A DNA stretch of 12,398 bases, taken from NCBI GenBank assembly GCA_900544755.1, contig UQWQ01000061.1, forward strand, positions 1 to 12,398, given 5' to 3'. Shown here piece after piece: positions 6,770 through 12,398 of this stretch. The notes below the pieces were generated by a model that was not told where the DNA came from, searched no databases, and was given only the letters and a program-made list of their open reading frames with translations. How positions within the stretch are numbered: the first letter of the stretch is position 1; every line of letters starts with the position of its first letter. The stretch comes from an uncultured Collinsella sp. (lineage in GTDB: Bacteria; Actinomycetota; Coriobacteriia; Coriobacteriales; Coriobacteriaceae). The translations under genes were made by a program, and so were the position numbers.

Positions 6770-8623
6770 TTACATCTGCTCGGGAGCGGAGACACCAACG
6801 AGGGTGAGCACCAGGGCGAGCGTCACGCGGACGGCGTCGCAAGCGGCCAGACGGGCACGCGAAAGCTCGGGGTCGACGGGACGGCCCTCGCTCGGCAGCA
6901 CCTGGCAGGCAGCATAGAAGCTGTGGAAGTCACCAGCGAGTTCCTCGGCAAAGTGCGTCAGACGGAACGGGGCGCGGTCGCGAGCGCAGCTGGCGATCAG
7001 GTCGGTGAGCTCGTTGAGCTTACGCGAAAGGGCGAGCTCGGTCGGGTCGGTCAACAGCGAGTAATCGACGTTCTCACCGATGGCCTTGGCGGCAACGGCC
7101 TTCATGCCCATCTCGTCGGCCTGCTCAGGCGTTACGTCAGCGGCACGGCGCAGGATGGAGCAGACGCGAGCGTGAGCGTACTGCACGTAGTACACCGGGT
7201 TGGAGTTGTCGCGCTTCTTAACGGCCTCGATGTCGAAGTCGACCATCTGGTTGGAGCTCTTGGAGATGAGCGTGTAGCGAGCGGCATCGGAACCGACCTC
7301 GTCGACGAGCTCCTGCAGGGTCACCATGGTGCCCTTGCGCTTGGACATACGGACGGGCTTGCCGTTGCGCAGCAGGTTGACGAGCTGGCCCAGCAGAACC
7401 TCAAACTTTCCGGGATAGCCAAGAGCGTCGCAGACGCAGCGGACGCGCTCGATGTAGCCGTGGTGGTCGGCGCCCCAGATGTCGATGACGTGGTCGACGC
7501 GCTGGAACTTATCCCAGTGATAGGCAACGTCGGAGGCGAAGTAGGTGTACTCGCCGTCGGACTTGATCAGGACGCGGTCCTTGTCGTCGCCCAGATCGGT
7601 GGAGCGGAACCACAGGGCGCCGTCCTTGGTGTAGAGGTAGCCCATCTTGTCGAGCTTCTCAAAAGCGCGGTCGACGGCGGAGGTGCCGGCGGTCTCGCCC
7701 TCGGTGTCCTTCACATACAGCGAGCGCTCGGAGTACCAACGGTCAAAGTCGCAGTTGACGGCGTGGCAGAGGTCGCGCATGTTGTCGACCATCTTCACGT
7801 AGCCGCGCTCACGGAAGCTCTCCATACGCTCCTGCGGATCGGCGTCGACCCACTTGTCGCCGTCGGTGCGCCAGAACTCGGCGGCCTCGTCGATGATGTA
7901 GTCGCCGCCGTAAGAGTCCTTGCCCAAGGTCTCGGCAAAGTTGTCCTGATACGGATGGGTCTCGGGGTGCTCGTCGTTCTCGTCGGCAACAAAGGCGTCA
8001 CGGTCGGCGATCAGCAGCTTGTGAGCCTCGTCGATATCAACGCCCTGCTTGGCGATGATGTCGGCAAGCTGCATATAGCGCGTGCTGATGGAGTTGCCGA
8101 AGGTGTTCATCTGAGAGCCGTGGTCATTGATGTAGAACTCACGCTGGATCTCATAGCCGGCGTGGTCCATAACGCGGCAGAGCGAATCGCCCAGCGCGGC
8201 CCAGCGGCCGTGGCCGATGTGCATGGGGCCGACGGGGTTGGCGGAAACGAACTCGACCTGGGTCTTCAGGCCACCACCGACGTTGGACTTAGCGAAGTCC
8301 ATGCCCTTCTCGCGAGCCTCGCCAAAGATGGCATTCTTGACGGCAACGGAGAGGTAGAAGTTGATGAAGCCGGGGCCTGCGATCTCGACCTTCTCGATCG
8401 CGGGGTCCTCGGGCATATGGGCAACGATGACCTCGGCGATCTTGCGCGGGGCGCAGTGGGCCAGCTTGGCGGACTTCAGGGCCATGGTAGAGGTCCACTC
8501 GCCATGAGAAGTGTCAGCCGGTCGCTCGATGGCGCAATCGTCAAGTTCAAATGCGGAAAGGTCGCCGGCCTCCTGGGCCGCAGCAAGCGCAGCGCGTACC
8601 AGCTCTTCAATCTTCTCGGGCAT
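6770..8623 (-). CDS. argS: Arginyl-tRNA synthetase, 617 aa
   Basis: This class I synthetase charges tRNA-Arg with arginine using ATP in the cytoplasm. The N-terminal tRNA-binding domain spans ~1-105 (GPGFINFYLS at 84-93). The catalytic core has ANPVGPMHIGHGR with HIGH at 135-138 and the KMSKS-loop equivalent RMSKRKG at 425-431. The C-terminal DALR anticodon-binding domain begins around YVQYAHARVCSILRRA (479-494) and the protein ends in the usual LVGVSAPEQM. Length is near the family norm. The ATG at 8621-8623 is chosen because AAGGAGG lies 4 nt upstream and family similarity begins at MPEKIEELV; the frame stays open 43 codons further upstream, but that stretch looks non-coding. It is followed by a strong terminator and is divergent from the CarD-type gene. 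Confidence 0.97.
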   Translation of the reverse strand: MPEKIEELVRAALAAAQEAGDLSAFELDDCAIERPADTSHGEWTSTMALKSAKLAHCAPRKIAEVIVAHMPEDPAIEKVEIAGPGFINFYLSVAVKNAIFGEAREKGMDFAKSNVGGGLKTQVEFVSANPVGPMHIGHGRWAALGDSLCRVMDHAGYEIQREFYINDHGSQMNTFGNSISTRYMQLADIIAKQGVDIDEAHKLLIADRDAFVADENDEHPETHPYQDNFAETLGKDSYGGDYIIDEAAEFWRTDGDKWVDADPQERMESFRERGYVKMVDNMRDLCHAVNCDFDRWYSERSLYVKDTEGETAGTSAVDRAFEKLDKMGYLYTKDGALWFRSTDLGDDKDRVLIKSDGEYTYFASDVAYHWDKFQRVDHVIDIWGADHHGYIERVRCVCDALGYPGKFEVLLGQLVNLLRNGKPVRMSKRKGTMVTLQELVDEVGSDAARYTLISKSSNQMVDFDIEAVKKRDNSNPVYYVQYAHARVCSILRRAADVTPEQADEMGMKAVAAKAIGENVDYSLLTDPTELALSRKLNELTDLIASCARDRAPFRLTHFAEELAGDFHSFYAACQVLPSEGRPVDPELSRARLAACDAVRVTLALVLTLVGVSAPEQM

Positions 8624-8739
8624 AGATCCTCCTTGTGTTAAAGCCCCCGAGCTCTTGGTCACTCGTAGGGCAAAAGCCAGAGTTTGTAGCACTCTATCAC
8701 AAGCGAGGGGCACTGTCGCAGGGTAAAGCCAATCGAAAT

Positions 8740-8898
8740 TGCATATGCACAAAATTGACTACAGCTTGTATGGAGTCACTCAAAGATGCCGGTCTGCCTG
8801 CAGATTATGCACGCGTTGAAAATGCATAAAGGTGTGAATGAGCTGTGTCTGTTATCGAATACTCTTACCTATCAGAGTTGTGTGCTTTTCCTGCATAA
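8740..8898. promoter_or_regulatory. Cluster of TGCATA-type sites between argS and the CarD-type gene
   Basis: This 342-bp divergent region (8624-8965) holds no gene. It contains the palindrome TGCATATGCA (8740-8749), the inverted pair TTATGCA (8805-8811) and TGCATAA (8823-8829), and another TGCATAA (8892-8898). Four occurrences of the core in 160 bp suggest binding sites for a dimeric regulator acting on one or both genes. I cannot name the regulator. A clear promoter for argS could not be picked. Confidence 0.35.
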
Positions 8899-8907
8899 AG
8901 CGAGGAT

Positions 8908-8936
8908 TTGCGCACGTCAGCGTGTTATTCTAGACA
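8908..8936 (+). promoter_or_regulatory. Candidate promoter of the CarD-type gene
   Basis: TTGCGC (8908-8913) and TAGACA (8931-8936) are spaced by 17 nt, placing the transcription start near 8943 and leaving a leader of about 23 nt. The -10 match is moderate. The leader carries GGAGG at 8957-8961, four nt before the ATG at 8966. Confidence 0.45.
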
Positions 8937-8965
8937 TACGTAAATTCGTATAAGTTGGAGGTAGC

Positions 8966-9451
8966 ATGTTCTCAATCGGTCAACACGTCATTCATCCGGG
9001 TCAGGGAGTCTGCACCGTCGTCGGTTTTAGGGACGACACGCCGCAGCCCATGTTGTTGCTCGAGGCCAAGCAGGGGCATGCGCAGACGATCCTTATGTAC
9101 CCCGTGGCGCAGGCCGACCGTCTGCATGCCGCCATCTCTCAGCAAGATGCCGAGCATCTGCTGAGCCACTATGACGAGCTGGAGTGCGACACCTTTACCG
9201 AGCGCAACAGCTCGCTTGAAGAGACACACTTTAAGCAGCAGCTCAAGCTGGGCGCGCCCGAGACGGTCCGCGTGGCAAAGACCATGATGCACCGCATTCG
9301 CCAGGCCGAGGAAGCCGATAAAAAGCCCAGCTCTTACTATATGCGTGTACTCAAGGAAGCCAAGCGCCGCTCCATCGAGGAGTTCGCCGTGGCATTGGGC
9401 GTCACCGAGGAGGCCGCCGAAGCCCGCCTAGCCCAAGCCGCCCTCAACTAA
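8966..9451 (+). CDS. CarD/CdnL-type RNA polymerase-binding regulator, 161 aa
   Basis: The N-terminus MFSIGQHVIHPGQGVCTVVGF matches the CarD_CdnL_TRCF domain, a Tudor-like fold that binds the RNA polymerase beta subunit. Residues ~1-60 form that beta-rich domain. Residues ~75-160 are helical and charged (KTMMHRIRQAEEADKK, SSYYMRVLKEAKRRSIEEF), as in the DNA-contacting C-terminal half of CarD. At 161 residues it is about the size of mycobacterial CarD (162), but the sequence is distant from it, so I give no symbol. The start is supported by GGAGG four nt upstream. CarD proteins stabilise open promoter complexes, often at rRNA and housekeeping promoters. The gene is divergent from argS. Its TAA is the first triplet of a 47-bp repeat, and a separate terminator follows at 9518-9563. 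Confidence 0.82.
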   Translation: MFSIGQHVIHPGQGVCTVVGFRDDTPQPMLLLEAKQGHAQTILMYPVAQADRLHAAISQQDAEHLLSHYDELECDTFTERNSSLEETHFKQQLKLGAPETVRVAKTMMHRIRQAEEADKKPSSYYMRVLKEAKRRSIEEFAVALGVTEEAAEARLAQAALN

Positions 9452-9494
9452 CCTGCCAAAAAGGGACAGGTTTATTTTGGCAGGTTTTATCTGG
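9448..9494 (+). repeat. 47-bp stop-codon-linked element, copy 1
   Basis: The element begins CTAACCTGCC, where TAA is the stop of the CarD-type gene. AACCTGCCAAAA (9450-9461) and TTTTGGCAGGTT (9475-9486) form a perfect 12-bp stem around a 13-nt loop holding GGGACAGGTTTA, and it ends TTTTATCTGG. The loop has a second CAGGTT (9467-9472) that could pair with AACCTG (9450-9455) in place of the distal CAGGTT (9481-9486), so two folds compete. It shares 43 of 47 bases with copy 2, which lies in opposite orientation on the far side of the transposase gene. Confidence 0.85.
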
Positions 9495-9517
9495 CCAAAC
9501 ATCAACAAACAATCAGT

Positions 9518-9563
9518 AAATGGTCGGGTGCTCCGTTTTGTTTAAGAGCGCCCGACCATTTTT
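9518..9563 (+). terminator. Intrinsic terminator of the CarD-type gene
   Basis: The arms 9518-9533 and 9546-9561 pair over 16 bp with one U-G wobble, and the T-run of the right arm continues to 9563. It lies 24 nt past the 47-bp element, so that element is not itself needed as the terminator. Confidence 0.85.
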
Positions 9564-9705
9564 CTATATCCGTAGAAATGTGTGAAGCCCATTTGCGATG
9601 ACATCACGCGAGGGCCGTCCAGATCGACGCAACAAACGCCCGTATCCGCAACAAGCGCGCCCGTCTTGCTCAATTACCATTAAAAAGCATCAATTTGAAA
9701 ACGCA

Positions 9706-9734
9706 ATAACATTTCGGCAGGTAGCAGCTATAGT
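9706..9734 (+). promoter_or_regulatory. Candidate promoter of the RAYT transposase
   Basis: ATAACA (9706-9711) and TATAGT (9729-9734) are spaced by 17 nt, with a leader of about 67 nt to the ATG at 9808. The -10 box matches 5 of 6 consensus positions and the -35 box 4 of 6. The stretch 9564-9705 shows no other feature I can support. Confidence 0.35.
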
Positions 9735-9807
9735 CGGTGAACTGAATCTCGACAGCCGAAGCCTCCGAATGAGGTATCTTCAGCCCATCCAAGCTAAAGG
9801 AGGGGCC

Positions 9808-10566
9808 ATGCCGAGAAAACCTCGTTCAAAGTCACCAACCGGTTATTTCCACATCACGTTGCGTGGAAACGGAGGGCAATTGCTGTTTGACGATGCCGAG
9901 GATCGAATCGCCATGCTTCAGATCCTCGATGCGATCCTCCCCAAACACAATATCGAGCTAATCGCTTGGTGCCTTATGGGAAACCACATTCATCTGCTCA
10001 TCGACGATCCGGACGACCGCAAGAGCGACGCGATGCATGCGATAGCCGTATCGTATGCGGGAAGGTACAATGCGCGGACGGGGCATATCGGCCACGTGTT
10101 TCAGGAGCGGTTTTGGGATTCGCCCATTAAGTCAGAAGTATATTTACTCGAGGCAATTCGATACATTCATTTGAATCCACAAAAAGCGGGACTGGCGGCA
10201 TATGATGAATATCCCTGGAGCAGCCATCGCGAGTATCTCATGAGTGCCAGGTCACGGCCGCATGTCACCGGCAGCGTTGTCGGTGTTTTATTCCCAACAC
10301 CTCGCTCATACCTTAGGCTCATGGAAAGTACGCCGTCGCTTCCCTATCGCCCCAGCGCAACAGCCAAGGTTCGCGAGGAAGATCTATGCGAATTTGGCAC
10401 GGCAATCGTGCAGAGTGTCGCAGGATGTGCTCCGACGGTACTTAAATCCGTCTCCAAGCCACTTCGCAATGAGGCGATTCTCGCGCTTCGAAAACAAGGG
10501 CTAACGGTTAAGCAGGTTCAGCTGCTGACCGGACTGGGAACATGGATTATCAAGAACGCGTCCTAA
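9808..10566 (+). CDS. REP-associated tyrosine transposase (RAYT, Y1/HUH family), 252 aa
   Basis: The protein belongs to the Y1 (IS200-like) HUH endonucleases that cut single-stranded DNA hairpins. It opens with PRKPRSKSPTGYFHITLRGN, has the metal-binding HUH motif in GNHIHLLI (His60 and His62), and the probable catalytic Tyr119 in AIRYIHLNPQKAGL. GHVFQERFWDSP (96-107) is also typical. Residues ~185-252 form a C-terminal helical region with a likely helix-turn-helix (KQGLTVKQVQLLTGLGTW). The start is set by AAAGGAGGGG at 9796-9805; the frame is open from 9598, but that upstream part lacks family similarity. RAYTs usually are single chromosomal genes that mobilise short palindromes without moving themselves. 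Here the gene is flanked by inverted copies of a 47-bp palindromic element. It appears intact. Confidence 0.9.
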   Translation: MPRKPRSKSPTGYFHITLRGNGGQLLFDDAEDRIAMLQILDAILPKHNIELIAWCLMGNHIHLLIDDPDDRKSDAMHAIAVSYAGRYNARTGHIGHVFQERFWDSPIKSEVYLLEAIRYIHLNPQKAGLAAYDEYPWSSHREYLMSARSRPHVTGSVVGVLFPTPRSYLRLMESTPSLPYRPSATAKVREEDLCEFGTAIVQSVAGCAPTVLKSVSKPLRNEAILALRKQGLTVKQVQLLTGLGTWIIKNAS

Positions 10567-10652
10567 CGTCGCGTTTACCGAGTTACGGATACGGCGAAGC
10601 GCAACTGCCTGCCGCGAGGCACCGCATTCGCCAGCGTCTCCATGTCAAACAG

Positions 10653-10691
10653 AAAACGCTTCCGCTGAATAACGTCCAACGGAAGCGTTTT
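10653..10691. terminator. Terminator-like hairpin between convergent genes
   Basis: AAAACGCTTCCG (10653-10664) and CGGAAGCGTTTT (10680-10691) pair perfectly over 12 bp around a 15-nt loop. The stem ends in T on either strand, so it could serve both the transposase gene (plus) and the HD gene (minus). It lies one nt from copy 2 of the 47-bp element. The stretch 10567-10652 holds nothing else I can support. Confidence 0.75.
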
Positions 10692-10692
10692 C

Positions 10693-10739
10693 CCAGATAA
10701 AATCTACCAAAATAAACCTGTCCCAATTTGGCAGGTTAG
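10693..10739 (-). repeat. 47-bp stop-codon-linked element, copy 2
   Basis: Read on the minus strand it begins CTAACCTGCC, with TAA being the stop codon of the HD gene (10738-10736), and ends TTTTATCTGG. Compared with copy 1, four bases differ. The stem keeps pairing with one G-U and one C-A position, while GGGACAGGTTTA in the loop is unchanged. It is inverted relative to copy 1. Confidence 0.85.
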
Positions 10740-11335
10740 GCCTGGAAGGTGTCGCGGTCGGGCGCGAAGGACTGCATGGCCGCGATGGTGCGGTCAAAGA
10801 GCTCGGGGAGCTCCCAGCCGAGCATCTCGGCGCCCTGCGAAATCACGTCGCGCGAGCAGCCGGCGGCAAAGCGCTTGTCCTTGAACTTCTTCTTGAGTGA
10901 CTTGGTCGTAAAGTCCATAACGCTCTTGCTCGGGCGCATGATGACGGCGGCTCCGATCAGCCCGGTGAGCTCATCGCAGGCAAACAGGATCTTTTCCATC
11001 TGCAGCTCGGGTTTGGGCAGCGAGGTGTTGAAGTCCGACGTGTGCGTCTGGATGGCGCGAATGAGCTCGGGAGACGCACCTTCGCCCTTAAGAATCTCGG
11101 CAGCGTAGATGGTGTGGTTCATGGGGTCGTCCTCATGCTCCTCCCAATCCAGGTCGTGGAGCAGACCGACGATGCCCCAGAACTCCTCGTTCTCGGGGTC
11201 GAACTCGCGCGCAAAGTAGCGCATGGTGCCCTCAACCGTCTCGCCATGGGTAATGTGAAACGGGTCCTTGTTGTGCTCGTTGAGCAGTTCGAATGCGCGG
11301 TCGCGGGTGATTCCGGCGGTGAGCGTCTGGGACAT
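10736..11335 (-). CDS. HD-domain hydrolase, 199 aa
   Basis: The HD superfamily metal-binding residues are present in order: His30 (FHITHGETV), His60-Asp61 (IVGLLHDLDWEEHEDDPMNH), His98 (AIQTHTSDF) and Asp121 (FACDELTGLI). Such proteins are metal-dependent phosphohydrolases, often acting on nucleotides or signalling nucleotides; the substrate cannot be told from sequence. No extra domain, signal peptide or membrane segment is visible. The ATG at 11333-11335 is chosen because GGAGG lies 7 nt upstream; an open frame runs 41 codons further but reads like non-coding leader. A weak -10 box TACGAT (11384-11379) may mark its promoter. It lies after the proA terminator, so it is probably transcribed separately. 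Confidence 0.82.
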   Translation of the reverse strand: MSQTLTAGITRDRAFELLNEHNKDPFHITHGETVEGTMRYFAREFDPENEEFWGIVGLLHDLDWEEHEDDPMNHTIYAAEILKGEGASPELIRAIQTHTSDFNTSLPKPELQMEKILFACDELTGLIGAAVIMRPSKSVMDFTTKSLKKKFKDKRFAAGCSRDVISQGAEMLGWELPELFDRTIAAMQSFAPDRDTFQA

Positions 11336-11427
11336 GGCAATACCTCCAGGTGAGTCGATGTTAGGACACGGTGTCACTATCGTATATCGCCGCGGCTCAA
11401 GCCGAAAGGCAAAAAAGTTATGCGGAG

Positions 11428-11456
11428 AAAAAAGCCGGGCGAACGTGTCGCCCGGC
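11428..11456 (-). terminator. Intrinsic terminator of proA
   Basis: On the minus strand GCCGGGCG (11456-11449) pairs perfectly with CGCCCGGC (11441-11434) around a 7-nt loop and is followed by six T (11433-11428). It lies 7 nt beyond copy 3 of the 47-bp element. Confidence 0.9.
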
Positions 11457-11463
11457 AAAACCG

Positions 11464-11510
11464 CAGATAAAACCTGCCAAAATAAACCTGTCCCTTTTTG
11501 GTAGGTTTAG
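11464..11510 (-). repeat. 47-bp stop-codon-linked element, copy 3
   Basis: On the minus strand it begins CTAAACCTACC, with TAA being the proA stop (11509-11507), and ends TTTTATCTG. The stem has one A-C mismatch and an extra A-T pair compared with copy 1. The loop core GGGACAGGTTTA is identical to the other two copies. It has the same orientation as copy 2, about 770 bp away. Confidence 0.83.
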
Positions 11511-12398
11511 GGGCGGACCTGGCCGGTGCCTCGGAGCTTGTATTTGTAGGTGGTGAGGGCCTCGGCGGCAAAGGGGCCACGGGCGTGGAGCTTTTGGGTC
11601 GAGATGCCGATCTCGGCGCCCAGGCCAAACTCGCCGCCGTCGGTGAAGCGCGTGCTGGCGTTGGCATACACGGCCGAGGCATCGACCGCATCCAGGAAGC
11701 GCTCGCAGGCATCCTCGTCCTCGGCAACGATGGCCTCGGAGTGCATGGTGCCGTAGCGGTTAATGTGCGCGATGGCTTCGTCCTCGTTCGCCACGACCTT
11801 CACGCTCATCTCGAGCGCCAGATACTCGCGGCCCCAGTCCTCCTCAGTCGCGGCTACATAGTCGTCGCCCTCGGCAAGCCCGGCGGCAGCGCATGCGGCG
11901 CACGTGGCCTCGTCGCCGTGAATCAGCACGCCGTGGTCGTGCAGCACGGCAACGACCGCCGGCAAAAACGAATCCGCCACGGCACGGTCGACCAGCAGCG
12001 ACTCGGCGGCATTGCACACGCCCACGCGCTGCGTCTTAGCGTTGACGATAATGTTGAGCGCCTTGTCAAAATCGGCGGATTCATGCACGTAGATGTGGCA
12101 GTTGCCTGTGCCCGTCTCGATCACCGGCACAAGCGACTCGCGCACGCAGCGCTGGATCAGGCCCGCACCGCCACGCGGAATGAGCACATCGACAATACCG
12201 CGGAGCTTCATGAGCTCGCCGGTGGCCTCGCGGTCGGTGGACTCGATCATCGAGATAGCTTCGCGTGGAAAGCCCTGGGCCTCAAGCGCATCGGCCAGCA
12301 GTTCGGCAATCATGGCGCACGAGTGATAGGCCAGCGAACCGCCGCGCAGGATGCAGGCGTTGCCGCTTTTGATGGCAAGGGCGGCAGCATCGCTGGTC
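11507..12398 (-). CDS. proA: Gamma-glutamyl phosphate reductase ProA, N-terminal part outside the window
   Basis: ProA reduces gamma-glutamyl phosphate with NADPH to glutamate semialdehyde, the second step of proline synthesis, in the cytoplasm. The last ~296 residues are present; the frame is open to the right edge (TSDAAALAIKSGNACILRGGS), so the ATG at 12311-12313 is internal. Family marks are LIPRGGAGLI, ETGTGNCHIYV, the aldehyde-dehydrogenase-type catalytic Cys in QRVGVCNAAESLL (codon 12014-12016), RYGTMHSEAIV, and the C-terminal NASTRFTDGGEFGLGAEIGISTQKLHARGP. Compared with the usual ~415 residues, roughly 120 are missing, only because of the window end. The proB partner is not visible. 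The stop codon lies in copy 3 of the 47-bp element and an intrinsic terminator follows. Confidence 0.95.
   Translation of the reverse strand, partial: TSDAAALAIKSGNACILRGGSLAYHSCAMIAELLADALEAQGFPREAISMIESTDREATGELMKLRGIVDVLIPRGGAGLIQRCVRESLVPVIETGTGNCHIYVHESADFDKALNIIVNAKTQRVGVCNAAESLLVDRAVADSFLPAVVAVLHDHGVLIHGDEATCAACAAAGLAEGDDYVAATEEDWGREYLALEMSVKVVANEDEAIAHINRYGTMHSEAIVAEDEDACERFLDAVDASAVYANASTRFTDGGEFGLGAEIGISTQKLHARGPFAAEALTTYKYKLRGTGQVRP

Noticed and set aside
6758..8641. Plus-strand open frame of 627 codons
   Set aside because: It mirrors argS almost exactly, is a Val/Gly/Ala/Leu-rich shadow, and has no domain.
8624..8752. A 43-residue N-terminal extension of ArgS
   Set aside because: It overlaps the leader and the strong AAGGAGG site for the ATG at 8621-8623, and ArgS proteins do not have it.
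9448..9494. The 47-bp element simply being the gene terminator
   Set aside because: In all three cases a separate terminator-like hairpin follows, and the loop is more conserved than the stem. A helper role in termination cannot be excluded.
9598..9807. A longer RAYT protein starting at 9598
   Set aside because: AAAGGAGGGG precedes the ATG at 9808 and family similarity begins there; the upstream 70 codons look non-coding and hold a likely promoter.
11336..11458. A 41-residue N-terminal extension of the HD hydrolase
   Set aside because: It would run through the proA terminator stem and the leader; GGAGG supports the ATG at 11333-11335.
9448..11510. CRISPR-like array from the three 47-bp copies
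   Set aside because: The copies are 770-1,200 bp apart, in mixed orientation, with genes between them and no cas genes.

Overview
The window looks like two different gut bacteria joined in one contig. Positions 1 to about 3,830 carry Bacteroidota-type sequence (probably Alistipes-like): starts without a clear Shine-Dalgarno, an MnmA of Bacteroidota type, a secreted GxDLY/SGNH esterase, and an intergenic gap full of GC-rich hairpins. From about 3,830 to 12,398 the sequence looks like an actinobacterium of the Coriobacteriia (probably Collinsella-like): strong GGAGG ribosome binding sites, a Rho with a very long Ala/Arg/Lys-rich N-terminal extension, and a CarD-type regulator. Genus assignments are inference from memory of the families and were not searched.

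The two parts meet inside a single open frame (2664-5981, minus strand). Its first ~714 codons are the transcription terminator Rho and its last ~391 codons are the tRNA 2-thiouridylase MnmA. The crossover lies in the short peptide SGGVDS, which both families have (the Q-loop of Rho and the PP-loop of MnmA). Rho is cut in the middle of its ATPase and MnmA lacks only its first ~10 residues. This is best explained as a short-overlap assembly chimera, not a new bifunctional enzyme.

Layout, left part (all minus strand): the beginning of an unrecognised gene (1-73), a helix-turn-helix protein (84-1118) with a palindrome over its own start codon, a 455-bp gap with stacked hairpins and a terminator, the secreted esterase (1574-2647), and mnmA (2664-3839, broken). 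Right part: rho (3819-5981, broken, minus); a 788-bp gap with two related nested-palindrome elements; argS (6770-8623, minus); a 342-bp divergent control region; a CarD-type regulator (8966-9451, plus); a REP-associated tyrosine transposase, RAYT (9808-10566, plus); an HD-domain hydrolase (10736-11335, minus); and proA (11507 to the right edge, minus, 5' end missing).

The most original signal is a 47-bp element present three times (9448-9494, 10693-10739, 11464-11510). Each copy begins at the stop codon of a gene (CarD-type regulator, HD hydrolase, proA), reads in that gene's direction, and is followed by a separate intrinsic-terminator-like hairpin. Its 12-nt loop core is identical in all copies while the stem varies. 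Two of the copies lie as inverted repeats on either side of the RAYT transposase gene, which makes the element a candidate substrate of that enzyme and a candidate 3'-UTR element.
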